64,000 nucleotides of DNA from JAJFUI01 sp963754135 (GTDB lineage Bacteria > Planctomycetota > Planctomycetia > Pirellulales > Thermoguttaceae). This document shows, piece by piece, positions 48,499-57,900 of the stretch (position 1 is the stretch's first letter; every line of letters begins with the position of its first letter). The notes beneath the pieces are model-generated. The model was not told the origin of the DNA. It made no database searches and was given only the letters and a program-made list of their open reading frames with translations. Location of the stretch: contig CAVWEY010000002.1 of the NCBI GenBank assembly GCA_963754135.1, forward strand, positions 124,001 through 188,000. The letters are read 5' to 3'. Made by a program: the position numbers and the translations under genes.

Positions 48499-49803
48499 TT
48501 AGGGCGCGGCAGGGGTCAAGGGTGGCACGCCCCTGAGCGCAGCGAAGGGCGTGGTACGGTCGTTGCCCACGCCCTTCGCTGCGCTCAGGGACGTGCCACC
48601 CAAATTTGCCATGTCACTCACCCGGGATTGCACTTCCTGATCTGCGCGATCATCCAGCCGACGACGATAAGCCCGATCACAAAAGCGATCGAGAAACATC
48701 CAAAGCGGGCCCCACTGCACGTCCGTCGGTTGGGCGGTCACGTCGAGATAGGGCTTGAGGTTCAGGTTCTGCACAACTTGCCGGCTGGCGGCGTTGACGC
48801 CGAGGACGCCGAATTGGCAGAGCGCGATTGCGGCCGCCGTGGCCCGCTTCGCCGGGCACCAGCCGGCGGTCATCAGCAACGCCCAGGGCAGGCCAGTGGC
48901 AATTGCTGTCAGGACAGTCAGCGGGAGCAACGGCCGCTGGAACATCGTCCGCCGCAGCTCGTCCGGCCACGTGCCGAAGACGTACCACGCGCCGGCCGCC
49001 GCCGCCCACAACAGGCCAATCGTATACAGCTTCCGCGCGAATCCCCACGCCCAGCGATTGTATGCCTCGCCAAGATCCCCCCCCATTGCAATGGGGGGGC
49101 GTTCAACGGTGGCTGGAACTCTGCCGACGAGCCACTCGGCGTCGAAGACCACCCACGCTGCCGTCGTGCCCAGCGCCAGGCCGAACATCAGCAGCCAGCG
49201 GGGCCAGAGCGTGGCGTCGCCAAGATTCAGCGCCGTGCCCAACGCCGCACCGGCCTCGCTGTGACTCTGCCATAGCTCGGGCCACCGGCCGACGTGATCC
49301 ATCAGGCTCAGGCCGTTGGCGAAGGCAAAGCCAATCGCCAGGAAAAAGACCGCGGCGCACCAACCGGCGGCGATCCGCCAAGCGGGCAGTTTCTCAGTGT
49401 TGTTGCGAAGCCCCCAGGCGTAGGCGTAGACCCCGTAATATGCCGGAACCAACAGCACGATGATCCCCAGCCAGTACCAGGCCATCAGGATCGTGGCCGG
49501 GTAGAAGACCCGGTGGTAGGCCAATTGCAGGAACAACAGCGGCACCACGCCCACGTTCACCCCGACGGCCACAATCACCGGCATTTGCCGCAAGAGCCGG
49601 CGAGCGAAAACGGTTCCTGGAACCGTTTCTGCCCCGTGGCCCCGCCAGTAGAGCCAGAGCGCGACCAGCAGGCCGGCGTACCAGAGGTTCATCGGCACGG
49701 CGTGCAGCGTGAACCCCAGCGCCTTGAACAGTTGCACGAACCACACCGGTGCGGGCAGTCCGGGGGCGGGAGTCTGCTCGACGAGCATCCGCGGGTCGAT
49801 CAT
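48499..49803 (-). CDS. Second CydA-like subunit of a cytochrome bd-superfamily oxidase
   Basis: A 434-residue membrane protein with about nine helices. It starts at ATG 49803, overlapping the CydA-like gene stop in ATGA, so the two are translated together. The N-terminus WFVQLFKALGFTLHAVPMNL and the helix pattern resemble CydA-type subunits rather than CydB. This fits the CydA/CydA' arrangement described for divergent bd families. The C-terminal tail after SRVSDMANLG comes from the palindrome at 48520, and IAMGG from the palindrome at 49078. Assignment as a haem-bearing or structural subunit is inference. Confidence 0.72.
   Translation of the reverse strand: MIDPRMLVEQTPAPGLPAPVWFVQLFKALGFTLHAVPMNLWYAGLLVALWLYWRGHGAETVPGTVFARRLLRQMPVIVAVGVNVGVVPLLFLQLAYHRVFYPATILMAWYWLGIIVLLVPAYYGVYAYAWGLRNNTEKLPAWRIAAGWCAAVFFLAIGFAFANGLSLMDHVGRWPELWQSHSEAGAALGTALNLGDATLWPRWLLMFGLALGTTAAWVVFDAEWLVGRVPATVERPPIAMGGDLGEAYNRWAWGFARKLYTIGLLWAAAAGAWYVFGTWPDELRRTMFQRPLLPLTVLTAIATGLPWALLMTAGWCPAKRATAAAIALCQFGVLGVNAASRQVVQNLNLKPYLDVTAQPTDVQWGPLWMFLDRFCDRAYRRRLDDRADQEVQSRVSDMANLGGTSLSAAKGVGNDRTTPFAALRGVPPLTPAAP
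48520..48601. repeat. 35-bp inverted repeat
   Basis: GGGTGGCACGCCCCTGAGCG... (48520-48554) pairs with 48567-48601 with one mismatch. It forms the 3' end of the CydA-like subunit gene and could act as a terminator stem. The outer ten bases match the element at 17555. Confidence 0.88.
49078..49107. repeat. Palindrome with CCATTGCAATGG core and GGGCGTTCAACGG tail
   Basis: The core is shared with 42966-42987. The tail GGGGGGGCGTTCAACGG recurs at about 51687-51703 in front of the small membrane-protein gene. Confidence 0.7.
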
Positions 49804-51197
49804 TCCGTCTCCTCCTCCCCGCCCTCGCTTTTCATGAAATGGTGGACGCCTGACGGCCGCGACGTACTGATTGTCATCAGGTAATCGACGAGCAGCTTGG
49901 CCTCCTCGGGCGAGCCGCACCAAGGGGGCATGAAGTAGTTGTCGTCGAGGTGTTCGACAAGGGCGACAACCTGGTCGCGCGGCCGCCCCTGCAAAAGTGG
50001 TCCCACGGCCGAATAGCCCAGGCTCCCCGCGTGACAGTCGTTGCAGTGGTGCAGAAACAGGGTCTTTCCCAGGGCGATCCGCTCGCGGGGCAACAACTTG
50101 GCAAGGTCGATCCGGCCGTCAACGATCGCCTGGCGATAATGCTCGGCTACGAAGGCCCTGGTCCAGACGCCGCTATTCAGGTAGCCGTCGTGCTGCAATC
50201 TTGTGACCTCCTGCGGCGAAATCTGGTTGGCCAGCACCACGTTATGCACCACGAACGGCTTGCGGACCGCTTCGCGGATGAACTCGCCGGTGGCGAAGGC
50301 GGCGATGCCGAACAGGCACAACGAGCCGGCAAACCCCGGCGAGAGCCAGCCGGGGTTGCGGTATGGACCCCAATAGAGCAGGAAAAACACGATGATGGTC
50401 AAAGCGAAGATCAGCGCCATCAAGACGTTCAGCACGGCGGCGGAGGCGAGCGTTGCCGTGGCCGACGGCGGCAGGAAGCAGTACCAGGCCAACCCGCCGG
50501 CCGTAATCAGCGCCGCCCCCAGCAAGGCCGGCCGGGCGGAACGCGCGGCGATCATGTCCCGCAAGCGGGCGTCGCCGGCCACCAGCGAGGCGTGCAGATA
50601 TACGTACAGCGAACTCAACAGCAGGGCGCCGCCGGTGCGGGCAACCGTCTGCGGCAGGAATTGCGGATTGAAAAACGCCTTCCAGAAGGTCCGCTCGCCC
50701 GGCAGGATCGCCCAGCCGCCCGAGTTGAGCATGAACGCCGTGATCCCGGTAATCAGCACCAGGCTGATCCAGGCCGCCAGGGCGTAGATCCAGCCGATTG
50801 CGGCGTGGGTTTTCTTGGGGAGCCGGCCCCAGTAGTAGAGGAAGATGAAGGCGGCCGCGATTTCCACCACGAAGAACACCCACTCCGTGGCCCAGCCGAA
50901 AACGAACGTGCGGATCAGCACCTCGGTAGCCAGCGGCGAGCTTAGCCCGATCGTCCACCAAATGCCTACGCCGCTGATGGCCCCGAAGACGACGGTCAGG
51001 AGGACGAAGAACCGGGCGTGGCGGTGGAGATAATCGAGATAGGCCCGATCGCCGGTGCGATAGGCGTGGCCGACTTCAACCGCCAGGAACAGCCCCCCGC
51101 CGACGGCATAGTGCGAAACCAGGACGTGCACCACCGAGATGACGGCGATCAGCATCGGGGCCGTCAGGTAGGGGACGTACCACCAAGGGTAGTGCAT
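49800..51197 (-). CDS. Cytochrome bd-superfamily oxidase subunit CydA-like with C-terminal haem c
   Basis: A 465-residue membrane protein. The N-terminus has VVHVLVSHYAVGGG (His24, His29) and helices matching CydA (GAISGVGIWWTIGL, TEWVFFVVEIAAAF, GERTFWKAFFNPQF). After the last helix comes a cytochrome c domain with CNDCH (Cys385, Cys388, His389) and a candidate distal Met423 in YFMPPWCG. It should be a quinol- or cytochrome c-linked oxygen-reducing membrane enzyme of a non-canonical bd family. The second subunit follows with a 4-base overlap; a small Cys-rich membrane protein is encoded upstream. Confidence 0.83.
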   Translation of the reverse strand: MHYPWWYVPYLTAPMLIAVISVVHVLVSHYAVGGGLFLAVEVGHAYRTGDRAYLDYLHRHARFFVLLTVVFGAISGVGIWWTIGLSSPLATEVLIRTFVFGWATEWVFFVVEIAAAFIFLYYWGRLPKKTHAAIGWIYALAAWISLVLITGITAFMLNSGGWAILPGERTFWKAFFNPQFLPQTVARTGGALLLSSLYVYLHASLVAGDARLRDMIAARSARPALLGAALITAGGLAWYCFLPPSATATLASAAVLNVLMALIFALTIIVFFLLYWGPYRNPGWLSPGFAGSLCLFGIAAFATGEFIREAVRKPFVVHNVVLANQISPQEVTRLQHDGYLNSGVWTRAFVAEHYRQAIVDGRIDLAKLLPRERIALGKTLFLHHCNDCHAGSLGYSAVGPLLQGRPRDQVVALVEHLDDNYFMPPWCGSPEEAKLLVDYLMTISTSRPSGVHHFMKSEGGEEETE

Positions 51198-51468
51198 GGC
51201 GTGGCGGCTCCTTGCCGATCTCCACTATCGGCCGCATTTCGGACGACTTGCGCCGGATGGTCAAAACGCCCCGCAACTGCGGTCGCGGGGAAGGAGAGAT
51301 GTTGCGTTTTCGTGACCCCCGCGATTGCAATCGCGGGGCGTTTTCACAACGCGACGTCACTCCCCGCCCGCTGCGCACGGTTTCAGGCCCAACCGTGCCA
51401 ATAACCATACCATCGGGCACCAATTCGTGAAAGCGGACTGCAACAAATTCAGCCCGCTCGATGGTCAT
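51076..51468 (-). CDS. Doubtful small ORF disrupted by a palindrome
   Basis: Begins MTIERAEFVAVRFHELVPDG at ATG 51468, coupled in ATGA to the stop of the upstream small membrane-protein gene, which argues that the start is real. After about 45 residues the frame enters the palindrome at 51262-51344 and then overlaps the CydA-like gene by 122 bases, so only the first part can be native. Probably a small gene cut short by the repeat. Confidence 0.3.
   Translation of the reverse strand: MTIERAEFVAVRFHELVPDGMVIGTVGPETVRSGRGVTSRCENAPRLQSRGSRKRNISPSPRPQLRGVLTIRRKSSEMRPIVEIGKEPPRHALPLVVRPLPDGPDADRRHLGGARPGFALCRRRGAVPGG
51262..51344. repeat. Palindromic element upstream of the oxidase genes
   Basis: CAAAACGCCCCGCAACTGCG... 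(from 51262) faces ...GATTGCAATCGCGGGGCGTTTT (to 51344). Same family as 41464-41535 and 46291-46369. It separates the oxidase genes from the two small upstream genes. Confidence 0.8.
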
Positions 51469-51665
51469 GGTTTCTGCTCTTGATGTCCGGCGGCGTTTTC
51501 TCCGGTGGCGGCGTCATCGGTCGGCGCCGACGGTTCCGTTACGCTTGAACGGGGGGTAGCCGGGCAGCAACAGGTGCTGATGCCGCACCGCGGCAGCACC
51601 CAGCGGGTCAGTCCGAACCAGACCACCACCACCCCCGCTAAGACCGCAAATCCTCTCCATCCCAT
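51465..51665 (-). CDS. Small Cys-rich membrane protein
   Basis: A 66-residue product with one hydrophobic helix (FAVLAGVVVVWFGLTRWVL) followed by RCGISTCCCPATP, four cysteines in seven residues, then an acidic tail. ATG 51665 with AAGG upstream. It precedes the bd-type oxidase genes on the same strand; a role in haem or metal insertion is only a guess from position. Confidence 0.6.
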   Translation of the reverse strand: MGWRGFAVLAGVVVVWFGLTRWVLPRCGISTCCCPATPRSSVTEPSAPTDDAATGENAAGHQEQKP

Positions 51666-52089
51666 AGCCGCCTACCTTTCTGCTTAAAGGGGGGGCGTTC
51701 AACGGCCCCAACGCGAGACACGTTCCTCACACTGGAATCCTATATGGGACTTCGCCGGGGGACCAGGGGCAATCTGCTGGGCAAAGCCACAGTGCGCCAC
51801 GGCTACTATAAAGGCAGCGGCTGGTTGACCGTCACACGATGTCGATGGTGGCCGAGGTTGGCAGACAGACAAAGAAAGTGGGTAGTTTGCGGCGTTCGCA
51901 TAAACTGCGCATCATTGCAGAATACGCCAATGGATGGGTGGCTGTGGCTTGGACAACAATGGAATTCATAAAGAGCGTCATCTCCGCGAAGTCTACCGTC
52001 GGGAAAGGACGATAAACTAGTGACACCACCGCCAAAATCGCTACAGTTTTCCTAATCGGAAAAGACACACTTGCCTTGCTATCCTTGTC
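51666..52089. other. Divergent intergenic region
   Basis: No convincing gene. Near the left end GGGGGGGCGTTCAACGG repeats the tail of the 49078 element. The middle part is lower in GC than the neighbourhood. It must contain the promoters of both the leftward oxidase genes and the rightward efflux operon, but no clear -35/-10 pair stands out. Confidence 0.45.
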
Positions 52090-53618
52090 ATGCGACAAAT
52101 CGAGAATACGCCCCGGCCCAGAAGCATCCGCTTTGGACTAGCACTCTGCGCGGTCACGATCGGCTTGGTCGTGGCGGGTGCCGGGTGCGCCGTTGTCCGG
52201 CAGTCCCCGCGTACTGACGCAGTGGCGCCAGCTTCGCTGGCCGGCGCATCCGCCGAGGACATCCAGGTGGGGCCGACGGATTCAGCGTTTTCGCCAGCGT
52301 CCAGCGCACGATCATCCGGGTTCAGCATACGGCGGTGCGAGAGACTTCCGAACCCGCCGCCCAGGGGCCGCCACCGGAGATGTTGCCGCCGCCGCGGGCG
52401 GTCCCCGTGGGGATGTCCCTTGACGAGGCCATCAGCGCAACCCTGATGGCCGACCCCAAAATCCGAGCCGGATTTGAGGCGATCCACCAGGCAAATGCGG
52501 ATTGCCTGACCAGTTCGCTTCCTCCCAATCCCACTCTCCTAACGGACGGGCTTTTCCTGCCGCTGACGCCATTCACCCCGGCAACGCCCGGTGGACCCAC
52601 GCAAATGGACGTGCAGGTGGGGTATCCGGTCGACTGGTTTCTCTTCGGAAAGCGCGCGGCGGCGATGGCCAGCGCCCATTGGGGTGTGTGCCAATCTGAA
52701 GCCGATTACGCCGACCTGATCCGGCAGCGCGTGACCGCTACCGCGATAGCCTTCTACGATGTGCTCGAGGCGAAATCCCTGCTCGCTTTGGCGCGCCAGG
52801 ACACCGAAAACCTGAGCCGGCTTGAGGCGGCCACCCGGAGGGCCGTGGACGCCGGGGGTCGCCCGGTGGTTGAGTTGAACCGCGTTCGTTTGGATCTTCT
52901 CAAGAGCCAGCAAGACCTCCGTGAAGCGGACTCGGCCCTGGCCGTCGCCAAGGCCAGGCTTCGAGCCCAGTTTGGCCGCAGCGACGCCGACCCATCTTTC
53001 GACGTGGGCGGCAATCTCGACGCGCCCTTGACTGCGGAACCGCTGCCCATCGAGGAGGCATTTGCCCTGGCGCAGCAGAACCGTCCGGACATTCAATCCT
53101 TGCGGATTCAGGTTTCCAAGGCGCAAGCGGACACGGTTGTCGAGCGACGGAAGGCCTTTCCGCAAGTCACGCCCCAATTCGGTTACACCCGGCAGTTTCA
53201 GATCCCAATCGGTTCGCCGGACGCCGATTCTTGGGATGCTTCGCTCACCGCCACCGTGCCGCTGTTCGACCGCAACCAAGGAAACCGGGCGAAGGCCCAA
53301 TCCATCGCGGCGCAAAACTGTTATAATCTACAAGCGGGGATGGTCGATCTCCGGGCCGAGATCGAGGAGGTGGTCCGGGATTTCAGCACAGCTTGCCAGA
53401 AGGCAAGATCGGTGGCGCAGGAGGAGATAAGACTGGCCGCAGAGGTCCGCGACAGCATCAACAAGGCATACGACGCGGGCGGCCGCCCGCTGATCGACGT
53501 GCTCGACGCCCAGCGCACTTACCGCGACACTTACCGGCTCTACATCTCCAGCCGGGCCGACTACTGGCGGTCCCTTTACAAGTACAACTCCGCGATCGGC
53601 AAACAGGTTACTCAATGA
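52090..53618 (+). CDS. TolC-family outer-membrane efflux lipoprotein (one frameshift)
   Basis: About 509 residues. N-terminal lipoprotein signal with lipobox VAGAGC, then outer-membrane factor repeats (MSLDEAISATLMADPKIRAG, LPIEEAFALAQQNRPDIQSL, long coiled hairpins, ending YNSAIGKQVTQ). The frame changes near 52275: the upstream frame has GPTDSAF and the downstream one continues SVFASVQRTIIRVQHTAVRE. It forms the exit duct of the tripartite pump encoded with the next two genes, which overlap in ATGA. Confidence 0.88.
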
Positions 53619-54967
53619 CGGACACTCAGACGATGGTCGAAGAGCCTCACGTGCTCGCATCCGATTCAATACCAGCCGTACCTAACAAGTCACGCTGGGG
53701 CCGTGTGTGGGCGCGGACCCAGTTTGGTCTCTGCCTGGTGATTGTTAGCGGCGTGTTGGCCTACCTGCTTTGGACTCCCGACGCCGGTTCGCCTCTGCCA
53801 ACCGGCGAGCCCGCATCCAACCACGGAGGCGATGTTCGCGTGACCGGGCCGCGGTGCATTTGTGTGCGGCCCGATTGCCCCTTGTGCCGGAAGCTCCAAG
53901 TGGCCACGGTCCAGGCCGCTCGGATCACCACTCCCGTGTTGACGGTGACGGGTGTAGTCGCTGCCAGCCTGCGGCCGGGCAACGGCAAGGGGAACGACTA
54001 CTGGCAGTTCAATTCCCCGGAGTTGTTGACCGCCTTCACCGACTGGCAGAAGGCGACCGCCGACATCACCTTCGCCGAGACCCAACTTGCGCAGATCAAA
54101 CAATTAGCCGACACGAAGGTCGATGCCCAGCAGAAGTTGGTGAACCGGATGAAAAAGCTGGTGGAAGCGGGCACCGACACGGAGAAGGACCTTGCCGCGG
54201 CTCAAGCGGACCTGATTCAGTCCAAGATTCAGGGACGCAAAGACGTTCACGAGGCTGAGACGGCGATGCACCTCGCCAAACGGACGGAGGCCGCGGCGGC
54301 CCGGCAACTGCAACAGGGCGGCCTGGACCCCGACTTGCTCCGCTCCATGACTTGGGACGTGGATATTGTCATGGCTGACGTGCCGGAGGGATTGATGGCG
54401 AGGGTGAAACTCGGGCAGGGGTGCGAGGCCAAGTTCTTCAGCTTTCCCGACCAGCCGTTTTCCGGCAAGGTGCGGGCGATTGCGTCCGTGCTGTCCAAGG
54501 AGCGCCGCTCGTTGCGGGTCCTGTTCATCATCAGCGACCCTCACGATCAGCTTCGCCCAGGCATGTTTGCGGACATCGGCCTGGGCACCGATGTCCGAGA
54601 GGCGCTCTTGATCCCTCCCGAGGCGGTGGTCCACGTCGGACGCGCCGATTATGTGCTGGTGCGCGACGGCAGCGACGACTGGCGAGTGACCGAAGTGCAG
54701 GTCGGCGAACTTCACAAGACATTGGTGGAAGTTCTCGGCGGCCTGCGTGCCGGGGACAGGATTGCAGGCCACGGCGTGATCCTCTTGAAGCCCTGCATCA
54801 TCGAGGCGCTCCAGACGACCGGTTCCCCCCAGGCCCCCCATGCCCAGATTAGCAGCTTGTCAGGGAAAAAAGGGGACAGTCCCCATTTGTGCGCAGCACC
54901 CTCCGGGCCGTTCCGGCAAATGGGGACTGTCCCCTTTTTCCCCTTGCCGAGGGAAAGCCGCTTATGA
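53615..54967 (+). CDS. RND efflux membrane-fusion protein with Cys motif
   Basis: A 450-residue adaptor. A membrane helix at residues 37-53 is followed by a possible metal site RCICVRPDCPLCRK (Cys81, 83, 88, 91), an alpha-hairpin (EAGTDTEKDLAAAQADLIQS) and barrel domains (LRPGMFADIGLGTDVREALL). Its start overlaps the TolC stop in ATGA and its stop overlaps the pump start in ATGA, so all three are coupled. The last 35 residues (after QISSLSGKK) are encoded by the palindrome at 54863. Confidence 0.88.
   Translation: MTDTQTMVEEPHVLASDSIPAVPNKSRWGRVWARTQFGLCLVIVSGVLAYLLWTPDAGSPLPTGEPASNHGGDVRVTGPRCICVRPDCPLCRKLQVATVQAARITTPVLTVTGVVAASLRPGNGKGNDYWQFNSPELLTAFTDWQKATADITFAETQLAQIKQLADTKVDAQQKLVNRMKKLVEAGTDTEKDLAAAQADLIQSKIQGRKDVHEAETAMHLAKRTEAAAARQLQQGGLDPDLLRSMTWDVDIVMADVPEGLMARVKLGQGCEAKFFSFPDQPFSGKVRAIASVLSKERRSLRVLFIISDPHDQLRPGMFADIGLGTDVREALLIPPEAVVHVGRADYVLVRDGSDDWRVTEVQVGELHKTLVEVLGGLRAGDRIAGHGVILLKPCIIEALQTTGSPQAPHAQISSLSGKKGDSPHLCAAPSGPFRQMGTVPFFPLPRESRL
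54863..54943. repeat. Palindromic element, family shared with 16840-16920
   Basis: Arms of about 27 bp (54863-54889 and 54917-54943) begin GGGAAAAAAGGGGACAGTCC. The centre GCACCCTCCGGGCCGTTCCG is the inverted centre of the 16840 element with one change. It forms the 3' end of the adaptor gene and lies just before the pump start. Confidence 0.88.
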
Positions 54968-57900
54968 TCGCCACACTTATCGAAAGAGCCATCCAACATC
55001 GCTGGTTGGTGCTGATCGTGGTGGTCATCGCCGCGGGATTTGGCATCTATGCCTTCCGCCAACTGCCGATCGACGCTTATCCCGACATCTCAGCCCAGGC
55101 GGTGTTTGTCACCACGCCGTATCCCGGCCGCGCTCCCGAGGAAGTAGAACGACAAGTGACGATCCCGATCGAGATCGCCATGCGCAACGTGCCGCGGGCC
55201 GAAGTCGTCCGTTCGCGGACGATCTTCGGCCTCTCCGTCGTGGAGGTGGTCTTTGAGGAAGGAACAGAGAGCTACTGGGCACGGCAGCGCGTGCAGGAGA
55301 AGCTCGCCGGGCTCGTACTACCTGAGGGAGTGCAGCCTGACCTGGGGCCGCTGGTGTCGTCCTGCGGCGAGATTTACCGCTACGAATTGGTCACCGACGG
55401 AACTTGCGACCTCATGGAGTTGCGGACGCTCAATGATTGGGTGGTCATTCCGCGGCTATTGCGGGTGCCCGGCGTGGCGGACGTGACCAACTTCGGCGGT
55501 CTGGTCAAGCAGTACACCGTCACGTATCAGCCGGCCCAACTGGAGCGCTATGATCTGACCCTCAATGATGTGGTGGATGCGATCAAGGGCAACAATGCCT
55601 CCGCGGGAGGAAGTATGCTGACGCGCGGCAGCATGTCGCTGGTGATCCGCAGCGCCGGTTCGTTGGAGAGCATCCGGCAATTCGAGAACATCTTCGTCAA
55701 GTCGGTCGGCGGCACCCCGATCTATCTCAAGGACGTGGCCACCGTCGGACTGGAAGCCATGACGCCCTGGAGCGTTTACAGCAAGGACCGTAACGACGAG
55801 TCGGTCGAGGGGATCGTCCTCCTGCGCCGCGGCGAGAACCCGTCGCGGGTGCTGGTCAAAGTGAAGGATGCGGTGCAGGAATTGAACGAGTCGGAGTTGC
55901 CCAAGGGTGTGAAGATCACGCCATTTTACGATCGTCAATACCTGGTTGACAGCACGTTGCACACGGTTGCGCACAGCGTGTCGCTGGGCATCACCTTGGT
56001 GGTGCTGGTGCTGTTGCTGTTTCTGGGCCGCCCGTCCATCGCCGCCCTGGTGGCAATGACGATCCCCTTCTCTCTCTTGGTCGCGCTGGCGCTGATGTAC
56101 TTGACCGACATCCCTATCGGCCTGTTGTCGATCGGGGCCATCGACTTTGGCATCATCGTGGACGGGGCGGTCATCGTGGCGGAGAACATCGCCCGCCGGT
56201 TGGGTGAGGCGACTCGCCGGGAGGGACGACCGAATGTTTTCCAAGTAGTGGTGGCCGCCTCCCTGGAGGTCGAACGGCCCGTGTTCTTCTCGATGCTGAT
56301 GGTCATGGTGGCCTATGTGCCCTTGCTGTCGTTGACGAGCATCGAGGGGCTGTTGTTCCGGCCGATGGCGCTGACGATGGTCTTTGCCCTGGCCGGGGCG
56401 CTTCTGTTTGCGATCTTCGTCGTGCCCGTCCTGGCGACGATCATGTTCCGTCGAGGCTACCATGAAGCGGATGGCCGGCTATTGGCCCTGGTCCGCTCCG
56501 CGTATGCGGTAACACTGCGTGGATTGATCGCCTGCCGCTGGCTGGTGGTCGCGGGCGTGCTGTGCATCTTGGCCGTCGTGGGGATGCGGGTGGTGCCGCG
56601 GTTGGGCCTGGAATTCCTGCCCTACATGGATGAAGGAACCATTTGGGTGCGAGCCAACTTCCCGGAGGGAACGTCCTTGCAGCAGACCGCCGAGTTCGGC
56701 AAAGACATCCGCCGGATCGTGCTGGGTTTCCCCGATGTGAGCTTCATCTCGGTCCAGTCGGGACGGAACGATGACAACACCGACCCATTCCCACCCAGCC
56801 GCATGGAGATGATGATCGGACCAAAGCCGAGAGGCCAGTGGACGCAGTTCAAAACGAAGCACGAATTGATGGCGGCCTTGGGAAAGAGGCTGCGCGAGGA
56901 ATATCCGACCACGCGGTTCAACTTCACCCAGCCGATTATCGACATGGTGACGGAGGACACCAACGGGACTTCGGCCAACCTGGCGGTCGAACTCTCGGGC
57001 TCCAACTCGGACGTGTTGCTGGGTTTGGCCCGGCGCACGCTGGGATTGCTCGGGAGCGTTCCCGCGGCGCAAGACGTGAGCATCGAACAAGAAGGGCCAC
57101 AGGCCCAACTCCAAATCCTGCCGGACCGGCGGCTCTGCGCACGCTACAACGTGCGCATCGAAGACGTGACCAAGCTCATCGACACGGCGCTGGGCGGCGA
57201 ACCCGTCGGCACGCTCTTCGAGGGGGACCGGCGGTTTGACATTGTAGTGAAGCTCGACCGCGCCGCCGTGGCGTCACCGCAGGCGATCGGCAGGCTGTTT
57301 GTCCACACACCGGAAGGGTCACCGGTGCCCTTGGCCCAGGTGGCAAAGATCAACGTGGTGGACGGGCAGACGATGATCGCCCGCGAGAGCAGCCGGCGGC
57401 GGCTGACGGTGCGTTGCGACATCGTGGGCCGCGATCAAGGGGGCTTCGTCGCCGAGGCGCAACGGAGGTTTGACGCCGAGATTCGCCCCAGCTTGCCGGA
57501 CGGCTATCGCGTCGAGTGGCTGGGAATGTTCGAGAACCTGGCACGTGCCCGCGAACACTTTCGCCTGCTCATTCCGGCGACGGTGGCGCTGATTTTCCTC
57601 TTGCTCTGGGCCACGTTCCAGTCGTTCCGAGCGGCGCTGCTGGTGCTGGCCGGCATCCCGTTCGCCTGCATCGGGGGCATCCTGGCCCTCTACATCCGCG
57701 ACATGCACATGAACGTTTCCACGGGCGTGGGTTTCGCCGCCTTGTTCGGCATCGCCATCATGGATGGCGTGCTCATGGTCCGTGGGATTACGGTGTTTCG
57801 CCAGCAGGGGATGGAACTGGTGGAATCCATTGTTCAAGGGGCGCTGGGGCGTCTTCGGCCCATCCTCATTACGGCCATTGTGGCGATTTTCGGCCTGCTG

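Noticed and set aside
48499..49803. CydB subunit
   Set aside because: Its N-terminal pattern and pairing resemble a second CydA-like subunit more than CydB, so the CydB name was not used.
51744..52098. Short frames between the oxidase and efflux operons
   Set aside because: Neither strand shows a ribosome binding site or recognisable protein features.
54889..54963. N-terminal extension of the heavy-metal RND pump
   Set aside because: It reads back through a palindromic repeat; the family N-terminus and the ATGA overlap place the start at 54964.
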